Shown: positions 9,389-17,998 of the stretch, one piece after another
Position numbering within the stretch: the first letter of the stretch is position 1
Layout of the letters: each line of letters opens with the position of its first letter
DNA from: COE1 sp949066965
GTDB taxonomy: Bacteria; Bacillota; Clostridia; Lachnospirales; Lachnospiraceae
Direction: 5' to 3'
Assembly (NCBI GenBank): GCA_949066965.1
Contig: CARTDA010000002.1
Location: 147,369 to 211,368, forward strand
DNA length: 64,000 bases
The notes under the pieces: model-generated
The model's database searches: none
The model's input: the letters and a program-made list of their open reading frames with translations, nothing else
What the model was told of the DNA's origin: nothing
Program-made: the position numbers and the translations under genes

Positions 9389-10838
9389 TTTTTAAACATT
9401 CCCCTTTCCCATAAATGCTTTCCAAAAAAGTATACACATTATTTAGTGTTTTATCCCTTAACAAATAATTTGTATTATGAGAAATGGCGTAATAAAAGTC
9501 CGCATCCTCCTGCAAAAAATTTGCAAATTCAATGACAATGTTTCCTCTTTTTTCTATCTTATCCATAGAATGATGACGAAGCATAATCGAAAACGCAATA
9601 AACAGAGACTTATTGACTGGTGCCTTCTTATCACTGATGCCGCCCTTTTCATCCTTGAATATCTTCCGGAATGCCCTGTCCCCAAACATAATGACTGCTT
9701 TCTCCATGGATTCTACAAAATTGTCTTTGATTGCCTGATACGGAATCTGTGCGCAATTGTTCAATCCAACAGCAACACTGTCCAGAAAGTCATTCATTTG
9801 TGTCATATATTCCAGATTCAGAAAATTGTCAAACGTAAGGCAATAAAAACCGATATATCTTAGCACCAGTTCCTGTGCCATCATTCTTATGTCGCTGACA
9901 CCATGGCTGGTAGCTCTCTGGAACGAATCAGAATCCACAAGTTCCTTGATAAAATCCCTGACATTCTTTTTCATAAACGCATGGCGGACTTCCTGTTTAT
10001 TCAGTTCCTTTCCGCCTGTATTTAATCTTTTAAAGATATCCAGCTTCACATTTTCCGGCGTACTGGGCTCTATGACATTACAGTCAATCTGATAGCGTCT
10101 CAGCGCACGCACGAACCGGGGGCGCAATGACTTGTCCTCATCCAAGTCCGTCCTTTTAAAGTATTTTCCCTCACACTCTGTTCCAAGGTATTCCAATTTT
10201 GACAGTTTAAACTCGTTCTTAAAAAACTTATATATTGTAGTCAGGCGCTGTAAACCATCAACAACCTGCAGTTTTCCGTTTTTATCCCTTGAAAAGTAAA
10301 ACATCGGCAGCGGAATGTTTAACAAAATGGATTCTATCAGCCTTGACTTGCGCACATTATCCCATACATAATCGCGCTGGAAGGCCGGTGCAAGATCCAA
10401 TACCGGTTCCTCATCCTCCTCGCCATCCACCATACTGACTATCTCCTTTAAGGAAAAACGTGCCTGTGCAACCGTGATAAGCTGCGGGTCATAGGGAACT
10501 TTTATTGACGATTCCTGATTTTCCCCATCATTCTCATCAAATTCCAATCCGCTTTCCAGACTTTCTTTCTTCTCCTTAATGTGTTCCTCATATTTATTTT
10601 GAAACTGTCTTAGTAACAGTTCGCCATATTTCCGCATCCTTTCGTCAAACTTCTCTTTATTATTGACATATCGGTACAGGATTCCTTCCTCAGAGTCCTT
10701 GGGATGCTCTACCACAATCTGAATCCCTCCGTCAGCAGAACAAAACAGACCTTTTTTTTCCTCTGTTAATTGGAGCTCCTGCCCATCCTCGCCTACGTCC
10801 ATGACAAATGTCATTTTACATGCCTTATCCCCATACAT
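9378..10838 (-). CDS. DUF262-domain protein (ParB/GmrS-like)
   Basis: 486 residues. The first 130 residues are acidic and unfamiliar. The DUF262 domain follows, with PAFQRDYVWD, the KSRLIESILLNIPLP helix and VVDGLQRLTT, the equivalent of the DGQQR nucleotide-binding motif. The C-terminal part is helical. The HNH-type DUF1524 domain of full GmrSD enzymes is not evident. DUF262 proteins act in nucleic-acid sensing or modification-dependent restriction. ATG 10838 follows GAGG by 7 bases, so this is the first gene of the three-gene module. It is more AT-rich than the glycan genes around it, which suggests separate acquisition. Confidence 0.8.
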   Translation of the reverse strand: MYGDKACKMTFVMDVGEDGQELQLTEEKKGLFCSADGGIQIVVEHPKDSEEGILYRYVNNKEKFDERMRKYGELLLRQFQNKYEEHIKEKKESLESGLEFDENDGENQESSIKVPYDPQLITVAQARFSLKEIVSMVDGEEDEEPVLDLAPAFQRDYVWDNVRKSRLIESILLNIPLPMFYFSRDKNGKLQVVDGLQRLTTIYKFFKNEFKLSKLEYLGTECEGKYFKRTDLDEDKSLRPRFVRALRRYQIDCNVIEPSTPENVKLDIFKRLNTGGKELNKQEVRHAFMKKNVRDFIKELVDSDSFQRATSHGVSDIRMMAQELVLRYIGFYCLTFDNFLNLEYMTQMNDFLDSVAVGLNNCAQIPYQAIKDNFVESMEKAVIMFGDRAFRKIFKDEKGGISDKKAPVNKSLFIAFSIMLRHHSMDKIEKRGNIVIEFANFLQEDADFYYAISHNTNYLLRDKTLNNVYTFLESIYGKGECLKIDS

Positions 10839-10871
10839 ACCCTGTCCTCATATTCCATTTTGCAGCATATT

Positions 10872-10902
10872 ATACTGCCGGTCGAAAAGACTGACCACTC
10901 AG
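10872..10902 (+). repeat. Dispersed hairpin repeat, copy C (partial, inverted orientation)
   Basis: This 31-base stretch matches the first stem-loop of the repeats at about 20,714 and 39,009, but on the opposite strand: the core GGTCGAAAAGACTGACC is shared by this copy and the reverse strand of the 20,714 copy. The second stem-loop of the full element is absent. It lies between the acetyltransferase stop (10905) and the DUF262 start. Confidence 0.7.
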
Positions 10903-10904
10903 CC

Positions 10905-11405
10905 TTATACATTCTTCTCTTTCCAGTTCAGCATTGCATACCATGCCATATTCCGGTATCTGTCCTGTATTCTGACCGCGTCCCTGAATTCGCCCTCCAG
11001 GTCAAATCCGCAGTTCTCATAAAATTTTCTGGCTTCGACATTGTCCGCCAGTACCGTTAAGTATACCCTGTGGAGACCGAGATCGTTAAATGCGTAGCGT
11101 ATGATATCCGTCACTGCGTGTTCCGCAAGTCCTGTGTCCCATACTTTATTTCTCGCCGCAATGACAAGCTCTGCATTGTGATCTTTTTCCGAAATGTGTT
11201 TGAGACTGATTGTTCCCAGATACTCATCCGTCTTATCCGTTATCGCAAAATGCTGGTTTTCCTCGTCAAAGCTGTATTTGATAAAAAACTTTGCTTTCTC
11301 GAGCGTCACATCCCCAAACGGATAGCGAAACCAGCAGTTGACCGATGCATCGTGCATCCACTCCAACATCAAAACCGCATCTTTTTCTTCCAATCTCCTT
11401 AACAT
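10905..11405 (-). CDS. GNAT acetyltransferase (RimJ/RimL-like), copy 1
   Basis: 166 residues covering a whole GNAT fold: start MLRRLEEKDAVLMLEW, a central acetyl-CoA strand and ENCGFDLEGEFRDAV near the end. It is clearly paralogous to the 168-residue GNAT at 12837-13343; both begin M-RRLE-KDA-LMLEWMH. Known relatives acetylate amino sugars on nucleotide carriers, or protein N-termini. Next to an FdtA-like ketoisomerase and close to a sugar aminotransferase, N-acetylation of a 3-amino-3,6-dideoxyhexose is the best guess. A 75-base gap separates it from the ketoisomerase gene, and a hairpin repeat follows its stop. Confidence 0.8.
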   Translation of the reverse strand: MLRRLEEKDAVLMLEWMHDASVNCWFRYPFGDVTLEKAKFFIKYSFDEENQHFAITDKTDEYLGTISLKHISEKDHNAELVIAARNKVWDTGLAEHAVTDIIRYAFNDLGLHRVYLTVLADNVEARKFYENCGFDLEGEFRDAVRIQDRYRNMAWYAMLNWKEKNV

Positions 11406-11480
11406 AAATCTTCCCCCTTAGATTTGCTTATTGTTCTTGTTCACGCCGTTCCGGCAACAGGTAAAAAGTGCTAAATCCTG

Positions 11481-11900
11481 TTAGACAGTAGCGTTTTTTT
11501 GTTTCATTATCTCAAGATATTCCGGATAGCTCCGGATATATTCCGTTTCGTCATAATGCTCACTTGCGAGCACCAGAAGCACCGAGTCCTCAGAAAAATC
11601 GTACATGTCCTTCCACACCATCCGCGGGAGGAAAATTCCGGTGTGCGGCCTGTCCAGGCTGAAAATCTTCTGTTCCGTGCCGTCATCCACCTTTACCTTG
11701 GATGTCCCGGCGACATTGATAAGCACAAACTCCGTGTTATAATTTGCGTGCTTGCCGCGGATGACATCCTTATCCGAGCCATAAATGTAAAAGACTCTCT
11801 TAATCTCAAACGGAATGTCCTGATTTCCCTCAACAATGACAAGATGTCCCCTGTCGTCACCCTTCTGTGGAAATTCTATCATCCTGCATTTTTCTATCAT
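11481..11900 (-). CDS. fdtA: dTDP-4-keto-6-deoxyhexose 3,4-ketoisomerase (FdtA/QdtA family)
   Basis: 139-residue single-domain cupin. Diagnostic stretches are GDDRGHLVIVEG, FYIYG....IRGKHAN (with the catalytic-type His in RGKHA) and a long beta core ending LVLASEHYDETEYIRSY. FdtA/QdtA enzymes move the keto group of dTDP-4-keto-6-deoxyglucose from C4 to C3, before transamination to dTDP-Fuc3N or dTDP-Qui3N. Which epimer is made cannot be read by eye. The start overlaps the upstream glycosyltransferase stop as ATGA. The partner aminotransferase is at 14833-15930; RmlA and RmlB must be encoded elsewhere. Confidence 0.85.
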   Translation of the reverse strand: MIEKCRMIEFPQKGDDRGHLVIVEGNQDIPFEIKRVFYIYGSDKDVIRGKHANYNTEFVLINVAGTSKVKVDDGTEQKIFSLDRPHTGIFLPRMVWKDMYDFSEDSVLLVLASEHYDETEYIRSYPEYLEIMKQKNATV

Positions 11901-12844
11901 CTGTTTCCCTCCCTCTCTTCCGGTCTTCTGCGCTCATCTATAATGAAGGGCGGCCTGTTCCTCGACGCGTCGAGCGTCCGCCAGATATACTCCCCTAGAA
12001 CGCCGAGCGTGAGCAGTATCGCGCCCGATGTCAGGCATACCACGCACATCAGTGACGCCCAGCCCAGTATTGGTGTTCCTGTCGTAAACTTCTCAATGAC
12101 TGCCTCCACCGCCATCAGCACGGCACAGATAAAGAAAAAGACACCCATTCCGGACACAAAACGTATCGGCGCATAGGAAAAGCTCATCATGGAGTCAATC
12201 ACAAGCTTTATCTTCTTGCCAAGTGTCCATCTTGATTTACCGACCTCCCTGTCTTTGCGGTGGAAATAAACCTTGTCTGTCTGAAACCCTGCCCAGAGCA
12301 CCTGCAATGTCAGCGACGAATTTTTCTCGTCCAGAAGCTCTAAGACCTGAATCACCTGCCGGTCTATCAGATAGCAGTCACAGCCGCCGACAGGCATGTT
12401 CTTATCTATAAATTTTCTCACAATCGCATAGTACATGTTCGCAAAGAATTTCTTGACCACATTTTCGTCGCGGCTTGCACGGACGGCAAGCACCACCTTG
12501 TTTCCCTTTTTCCAGCGCTCGTACATCTCTAGGATAATCGAGGAATCCTCCTGAAGGTCTGCCTGCTTCGTCACAGCACAGTCGCCCGTGCAGACAGAAA
12601 GCCCCGCCAGAAGCGCCGCGTGCTCGCCAAAATTCCGCGACAGCTTCACGCACTGCACATGTTCCCTGTCCATCTCATAAATCTCGTTGATAATCTTCCA
12701 CGAATCGTCCTGCGAACCGTCATCGACAAACACCAGCTCATAGTCTCCCAGCACGCCAAGAATCTTTTCTTTCATGTCATTATATAACATCATCAGTGTA
12801 TCCGCGTTAAAATAAACCGGTACGACAATTGATATCTTACTCAT
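11897..12844 (-). CDS. Polyprenyl-phosphate glycosyltransferase, GtrB/DPM1-like GT2
   Basis: 315 residues. A GT2 domain (ISIVVPVYFNADTL, VDDGSQDDSW, KQADLQEDSS) is followed by two C-terminal transmembrane helices, one starting near FVSGMGVFFFICAVL and one ending LLTLGVLGEYIWRTLDA. This is the layout of GtrB, ArnC and bacterial DPM1, which load a sugar from an NDP donor onto undecaprenyl phosphate. The product would feed the GT-C-type membrane transferases in this locus. It overlaps the stop of the upstream GNAT gene by 8 bases and couples to fdtA by ATGA. The sugar identity is unknown; an amino-dideoxyhexose is possible from context. Confidence 0.88.
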   Translation of the reverse strand: MSKISIVVPVYFNADTLMMLYNDMKEKILGVLGDYELVFVDDGSQDDSWKIINEIYEMDREHVQCVKLSRNFGEHAALLAGLSVCTGDCAVTKQADLQEDSSIILEMYERWKKGNKVVLAVRASRDENVVKKFFANMYYAIVRKFIDKNMPVGGCDCYLIDRQVIQVLELLDEKNSSLTLQVLWAGFQTDKVYFHRKDREVGKSRWTLGKKIKLVIDSMMSFSYAPIRFVSGMGVFFFICAVLMAVEAVIEKFTTGTPILGWASLMCVVCLTSGAILLTLGVLGEYIWRTLDASRNRPPFIIDERRRPEEREGNR

Positions 12845-13343
12845 CCTCTTCCTGCTCCTTATCGTTTATCATCCCATACCATGCAAGACTCTCATACCTG
12901 CCGTTTAGCAGTATGGCATCCCTTGATGTCCCCTCATACACAAAACCGCACTTTGTATAGAAATGCCTTGCGCGCTCGTTCTGCTCCAGCACATTCAGGT
13001 ACACCCTGTGGAGTCCCAGCGTGTCAAATGCATAGTTCAGGATATTTTCTGTCGCCCGCCTTGCCACGCCCGTCCCCCGCGCCGTACTTCTGACGATAAT
13101 GGCATACTCCGCCGAGCGGTCAGTCTGGGATATATTTTTGAGGCTCACAGTACCAAGATATTCGTCCGATTCGTTTACCACCGCAAAGTGCCTGTTTTTC
13201 TCGTTAAAACTGTTGTCAATGAAATGAACGGCATGTTCCGCCGTAAACCTGCCAAAGGGCTGTCGAAACGCCCTGTTGATATCCTCTTCGTGCATCCACT
13301 CGAGCATGAGTGCTGCATCCTTATGTTCCAGTCTGCGTATCAT
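12837..13343 (-). CDS. GNAT acetyltransferase, copy 2
   Basis: 168 residues, complete GNAT fold, paralogue of 10905-11405. Shared features are the MIRRLEHKDAALMLEWMHEE start, the RGTGVARRATENILNYAF acetyl-CoA loop region and YTKCGFVYEGTSRDAI. It overlaps the GtrB-like gene by 8 bases, so it is in the amino-sugar sub-operon. Having two copies around fdtA suggests two acceptors or two amino sugars. It is less likely to be ribosomal RimJ, given its position. Confidence 0.8.
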   Translation of the reverse strand: MIRRLEHKDAALMLEWMHEEDINRAFRQPFGRFTAEHAVHFIDNSFNEKNRHFAVVNESDEYLGTVSLKNISQTDRSAEYAIIVRSTARGTGVARRATENILNYAFDTLGLHRVYLNVLEQNERARHFYTKCGFVYEGTSRDAILLNGRYESLAWYGMINDKEQEEDE

Positions 13344-13434
13344 GTTTCTAATTCCTATCTCTTCCTATCTATTTCCGGTACTTCGTAAAATTCACACCGC
13401 CAGGCTGCACTGCAAATTTCTCCGCCAGTGTCTC

Positions 13435-14832
13435 TTAAAAAATATACGCCATTATCGGAAACATGCACACGCCGATTCCAATAGCATAGCGAATGGCATA
13501 CAAGTACTTCGGCGTGTCCGTATTCCGAAGCGCAATATTCTCACAGCGCATGAAGTTGAGCGCCGCATACACGATGTTTCCAGCCAGAAATACCATGAAC
13601 AGATATCCTGCCGCCCGGCTCTCTGCCACGTCATACAAAGAAGGCAGTACCGTGTGCAGAATCTCAAGACAGTTATTCGTGGTATTCTCGCGCAGCCCAA
13701 ACAGCTTTGCCACATATGTGCTCTGTACCAGCTTGACGTCAAAGCACCATGGAATCAGCCACACATACATGCCGACATAGCAGATGGAGGTGATGGTCTC
13801 GAGAATCGTGTTCATATATTTTCGGTCCGCATTCAGCACGGTCAGGATGCACTGAAACGGCAGCAGGAGAATATACCAGTATGGCACGGTGCTGCACAGG
13901 GTAAAAAACAGTGCATAGGACAAGAACGCAATACGCGCACTGTTGATTCCCGCCTTTTTTTCGTCCTCCGGCGCCTTCAGGGCATAACACGCAATGTAGA
14001 GTACGATGACCGCCAGCAGGAATACCGGAATCTCGAGCTTGCGGAACACCAGCTTCTGCCCGAATATCACAAGAATGTTCTCGAGGTTTCCGCCATTTCC
14101 ATCCCCCATCGGAAACAGGAGCCGGAGCAGGAACCACGGCAGGAACAGCGCCGCGGTGTGCATGCCGATTCGAAACACATTTTTTTCCCTGTACAGCAAA
14201 AGCGCCGGAAACAAAAATACCGCCAGCGACTTAACCGGAACTGCCGCCGACATCCAAGCCGTAAATCGCCACATATCGCCTTTCAGGTAATAGTCAAACG
14301 CTTTCAGCATAAAAAACAGGTAAATGATGTCATACTGTGATGTGACAAACACACTCATAAAAAGAATGGAGGACGTCAAAAACAGGAGCACGGCATCCCT
14401 CCTGCCCCGCTCATCCACATGAAGCGTCTTGCAGATATCGGCAAGCGCACGCACTGTAAGCGCAGTAAATACAAGAATGATTGTCTTTGCCCATGCAATT
14501 GCCAGCGCCGACTCCCATATATTGACATGCGCCGCCTTTCTGGCTATCCAGAGTGGCAGATTCCATACCGCAAAAATAATATAAATCAGGAAATCATAAT
14601 CCGGCGTATTAAAAATATGGTATGCCGCCGTGTCGACATCCGAATGGCACACCTCGTAAAACCGGAAAATGTCCCCGCTAAAAAGCACATCCCAAAAATT
14701 GACGCCAAAACTTGTCGTTATCAGTATGTCGGAATACGTAAAAGCATAAAAAAACAATCCTGTAAGTACTGCAACCGCTCCAAAGAGGATGCGCTGCTTT
14801 TTATTCATTCCCATTGCCGCTATCAGCTTCAT
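13435..14832 (-). CDS. Polytopic membrane glycosyltransferase-like protein (GT-C type)
   Basis: 465 residues with about ten to twelve hydrophobic helices. The first helix begins near residue 14, and an extracytoplasmic loop with aspartates (SDVDTAAYHIF) follows. The overall look is of GT-C mannosyl- or glucosyltransferases that use polyprenyl-phosphate sugars, but I see no family-specific signature. GGAGG lies 6 bases before ATG 14832, directly after the TAG of the aminotransferase gene, so the two are coupled. It may transfer the sugar loaded by the GtrB-like enzyme two genes downstream. Confidence 0.6.
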   Translation of the reverse strand: MKLIAAMGMNKKQRILFGAVAVLTGLFFYAFTYSDILITTSFGVNFWDVLFSGDIFRFYEVCHSDVDTAAYHIFNTPDYDFLIYIIFAVWNLPLWIARKAAHVNIWESALAIAWAKTIILVFTALTVRALADICKTLHVDERGRRDAVLLFLTSSILFMSVFVTSQYDIIYLFFMLKAFDYYLKGDMWRFTAWMSAAVPVKSLAVFLFPALLLYREKNVFRIGMHTAALFLPWFLLRLLFPMGDGNGGNLENILVIFGQKLVFRKLEIPVFLLAVIVLYIACYALKAPEDEKKAGINSARIAFLSYALFFTLCSTVPYWYILLLPFQCILTVLNADRKYMNTILETITSICYVGMYVWLIPWCFDVKLVQSTYVAKLFGLRENTTNNCLEILHTVLPSLYDVAESRAAGYLFMVFLAGNIVYAALNFMRCENIALRNTDTPKYLYAIRYAIGIGVCMFPIMAYIF

Positions 14833-15930
14833 CTACACCCTCCATGCATTGATCTGCCCTATCACATAATCCTGCTCATCCCACGTCATCCCTGTATAGA
14901 TGGGCAGGCTCAGAACCTCGTCCGCGTATGTCTCCGTAATCGGAAATTCTCCTTTTTTATGCCCGAGATGTGCATAACAGTTCGCCAGGTGCGGCGGTAT
15001 CGGGTAATGAATCTGCGTCTGTATGCCCCCCTGTTCCAGTGCCTTTTGCAGTAAGTCACGCGACGCACATCGCACTACATACTGATGGTATATACTCTCC
15101 GCGCCGTCCCGCACCCCGGGCAGAATGATTGCAGGATTTGTGATACCCTCGTCATATCTTTTAGCCAGTATTTTTCTCTCGTCATTGAGTTCTTTTAAAT
15201 GCGATAATTTTACACGCAAAAGCGCGGCCTGCATTTCATCAAGCCGTGAATTGATTCCCTCTATTTCATTGTGATACTTCACCTTGCTGCCGTAATTGCG
15301 CATCATGCGCAGCCTGTCCGCAAATGTCTCATCGTCCGTAACAACAGCGCCCGCATCGCCAAATGCGCCGAGGTTCTTTGTCGGATAAAAGCTAAAGCAG
15401 CCTGAAATGCCAAAAGTACCTGTCATCTTCCCCGCAAAACAGGCGCCGTGGGACTGTGCACAGTCCTCAATCAGCAGCAGCCCGTGCCTGTCCGCAATCT
15501 CTGCAATCCTTGTCATGTCAGATGCCTGTCCATACAAATGGGTCACCATGACTGCCTTTGTCCTCTCCGTGACTGCTTTTTCTATCTTGTCCGCATCCAT
15601 GTTAAAATATTCGTCCGGCTCCACAAACACAGGAACCGCGCCGTTTTCCGTGATACCAAGCACTGTCGCGATATACGTGTTCGCCTGTACGATAACCTCG
15701 TCACCCGCACCGATGCCAAGCGCCCGCACGGACATAATCAGCGCGTCAAGCCCCGAATTTAAGCCGACACAGTATTTTCTTCCCGTAAACTGTGCAAATT
15801 CCTCCTCAAACTGACGCACCTCATTACCCAGCACATACCAGCCGGAACGCAGCACGCGCAGCGCTGCCTGCTCATATTCCTCCTGGTACATCTGAAACTG
15901 TCTGTCAAGTACATTGCATTTTACCTGCAT
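14833..15930 (-). CDS. fdtB: DegT/DnrJ/EryC1 sugar aminotransferase (FdtB/QdtB-like)
   Basis: 365 residues, full length for the family. The PLP Schiff-base lysine is K185 in YPTKNLGAFGD. The N-terminal YEQAALRVLRSGWYVLGNEV, the IEDCAQSHGA cofactor loop and SRLDEMQAALLRVKL are all typical. These enzymes transaminate 3-keto (FdtB/QdtB) or 4-keto dTDP-sugars. The FdtA-like ketoisomerase nearby favours the 3-keto substrate and a dTDP-3-amino-3,6-dideoxyhexose product. The gene symbol is by pathway inference. It directly precedes the GT-C-like gene at 13435-14832. Confidence 0.85.
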   Translation of the reverse strand: MQVKCNVLDRQFQMYQEEYEQAALRVLRSGWYVLGNEVRQFEEEFAQFTGRKYCVGLNSGLDALIMSVRALGIGAGDEVIVQANTYIATVLGITENGAVPVFVEPDEYFNMDADKIEKAVTERTKAVMVTHLYGQASDMTRIAEIADRHGLLLIEDCAQSHGACFAGKMTGTFGISGCFSFYPTKNLGAFGDAGAVVTDDETFADRLRMMRNYGSKVKYHNEIEGINSRLDEMQAALLRVKLSHLKELNDERKILAKRYDEGITNPAIILPGVRDGAESIYHQYVVRCASRDLLQKALEQGGIQTQIHYPIPPHLANCYAHLGHKKGEFPITETYADEVLSLPIYTGMTWDEQDYVIGQINAWRV

Positions 15931-15979
15931 ATGCCCATTCCCTCCACTCCTGTCAAAGACCGTTTACCAGTAACGTTTA

Positions 15980-17098
15980 TCACGCTTTATCTGTCAGGCG
16001 CATAATGATTTCCAGAATCGACTGCGCCGATTTTTCCCACATAAAGTTGTCCATTACGCGCTTTTTTGCCGCTTTCACCATCCGGTCATCTTTGCCGGAC
16101 AAAATCCTTTCCACGATTTCCGTCTCATCCGCACAGACACAGCCGGAGACATCATTCTCTATGATAAGCGCGGGTCCCGGCGCATCAAGCGCTATCACCA
16201 TGCACTCATAATACATCGCTTCCAGTATCGCCATCCCGAATATTTCATGTGTGTTTAAATTCACATAGCATGTGGAAAGCCTGTACAGCTCCCACATCCT
16301 GTCATTGGGCACCTTGTCATAAACCGTGACGCGCCCCGCCAGACCGGTCTGCGCTATCCGCTCCCTGACGGCGCCGGAAAGCTCTCCCTGCCCGACCATG
16401 ACAAGCCGGAACCGCCCATCCTGCCGATAGACATTCTGGAACATCTCTATCATTTTCACCGGCTGCTTTTCCGCTGTCATCCTGCCCACGTAAAGAATTA
16501 CCCTGTCGTTTCCTGAAAATCCATAATTTTCCTTTAATTTTTCAACACTATAGTTAAAATAATCCTCTTTTAAGAGCGTTTTGTCAAGCCCTACGGGAAC
16601 GGTATCAATTTTTTTTGCCCCCTGCGCCCTTAATGCGTCGGCAAGCGCCGGTGTCTTCACGACCGTGGGAATCCGTTTATAATATTTCACATTATTGCAG
16701 AAGAAATCCACGAGCCTTCTCTTCCACGCCGACGCATTGTTGCTGCGGACGACGCCGATATAGGGCAGACATAGAATGCCATTTTTCCTGCACCATCTGT
16801 AGAAACCGCCAAGGAACAGATAATTGTCAGATGCCGTGATATAGCACGCCACATCCTTGTCAAGCCATTTTGTGTCCACAAAGGCATGTTTTCCCAGATG
16901 CCTGCATTTCAGATATACCGCCCGAATGGCGCCTTTCCGGACGGTTTCCGCATCCTTGTCCAAATCGGGTATGAGGTGGTAGACAGACACGTCATGTCCC
17001 ATCGCGGCAAATGCCTTTGCCATCCCCTCCGCCTGCGAATTATAAAACTGGCTCAGGTTTTTCTGTTCTGTGTTGAGTGATATCACTGCAAGCCTCAT
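15980..17098 (-). CDS. Family 4 glycosyltransferase
   Basis: 372 residues from ATG 17098 (MRLAVISLNTEQ), which overlaps the TGA of the fucosyltransferase gene; an earlier in-frame start at 17143 would add 15 poorly conserved residues. It is a GT-B fold, with VILYVGRMTAEKQP at the start of the C-terminal domain and the retaining-enzyme EX7E motif as EIFGMAILE. It probably adds an internal hexose to the lipid-linked glycan. It follows the GT11 gene without a gap. Confidence 0.88.
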   Translation of the reverse strand: MRLAVISLNTEQKNLSQFYNSQAEGMAKAFAAMGHDVSVYHLIPDLDKDAETVRKGAIRAVYLKCRHLGKHAFVDTKWLDKDVACYITASDNYLFLGGFYRWCRKNGILCLPYIGVVRSNNASAWKRRLVDFFCNNVKYYKRIPTVVKTPALADALRAQGAKKIDTVPVGLDKTLLKEDYFNYSVEKLKENYGFSGNDRVILYVGRMTAEKQPVKMIEMFQNVYRQDGRFRLVMVGQGELSGAVRERIAQTGLAGRVTVYDKVPNDRMWELYRLSTCYVNLNTHEIFGMAILEAMYYECMVIALDAPGPALIIENDVSGCVCADETEIVERILSGKDDRMVKAAKKRVMDNFMWEKSAQSILEIIMRLTDKA

Positions 17099-17997
17099 GA
17101 CTGCCACCCCGCTCTGCCGACCTGCGTTTCCAGCTTGTGCCACTGCGGCAGGTAAAACCTGTCTGTCCAGATATCAGACACAGGTGCGTACACGATGCCG
17201 CCCTTGTCCTTTGCCAGATATGCCCCCCACCAGCTGTACGTACTGTTCGCAAGAATATGGTGCCTGCAGTTCTGCATCAGCACAAATTCCTCAAGGTCAC
17301 TTACGCCCGCAACCAAAACATATTCCTGTAACGGAAAATGCTCCCGCACGAAATCCTTGTCATCCGTAAAGACAAACAGGGAAAAACTGCCCATTTCCTG
17401 ACGCATCCGTTCAAGCGCCTGCCTGTAAAACGCATCCCCAAGACAGACATTGTTTTGTGCCCTGTCATAATCCGTCCGGCGAATGTGCAGGGAGACACTC
17501 GCCCCCTGCCGTCCTGCCTGTATCCTTTCCAGATAGGACTCTGCCAGCGGACTGAATGAACCCTTGTATTGGAACTGCCTTTTGATATCGTCATAATACG
17601 CGTCAAAATACTGGTATGACTGCCAGAAGCCAATATAATAACAGCTGTCATCACGGTATATACCCGCATCATATTCCATAGGATGTTCCTCTTTTACAAG
17701 GTCATAGCCGCCTCGCCTAATTTTTTGTTCCCTGTACTTTAGGCGAAACGGCGCCGCATTTCTCACCCCCAGCCCCAGGACAAAATCCAGCTTTTCTCCA
17801 ACAAACCGCTGTCTGAAATCTATCGAAAAGGAATCCAGCTGATAATGCCTTAGCTTTCCGGAATACATTGGGTCGATGCACAGTTCCCTTCCTGTCCTTT
17901 TGTAGAGACCATAGCCAAACGCATACTGGAACAGCTGGTTTCCAAGTCCGTCACTGATACGGACTACATTTGCCTTTCGTTTCATTTCACTGCCCAT
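17095..17997 (-). CDS. Alpha-1,2-fucosyltransferase-like, GT11
   Basis: About 300 residues. GT11 motifs are all visible: RISDGLGNQLFQYAFG at the N-terminus, SLHIRRTDY in the middle (GDP-fucose phosphate-binding) and LANSTYSWWGAYLA near the end. It would transfer L-fucose (or a related 6-deoxy sugar) to galactose or a similar acceptor. ATG 17997 lies just after the preceding gene's TGA; the open frame continues upstream to 18045 inside that gene. It is one of three GT11-like genes in the window. Confidence 0.88.
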   Translation of the reverse strand: MGSEMKRKANVVRISDGLGNQLFQYAFGYGLYKRTGRELCIDPMYSGKLRHYQLDSFSIDFRQRFVGEKLDFVLGLGVRNAAPFRLKYREQKIRRGGYDLVKEEHPMEYDAGIYRDDSCYYIGFWQSYQYFDAYYDDIKRQFQYKGSFSPLAESYLERIQAGRQGASVSLHIRRTDYDRAQNNVCLGDAFYRQALERMRQEMGSFSLFVFTDDKDFVREHFPLQEYVLVAGVSDLEEFVLMQNCRHHILANSTYSWWGAYLAKDKGGIVYAPVSDIWTDRFYLPQWHKLETQVGRAGWQS

Positions 17998-17998
17998 G

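Noticed and set aside
13276..14340. 354-codon plus-strand frame
   Set aside because: It lies opposite the polytopic membrane protein gene; the translation is Arg/His/Gln-rich without domains, typical of an antisense shadow.
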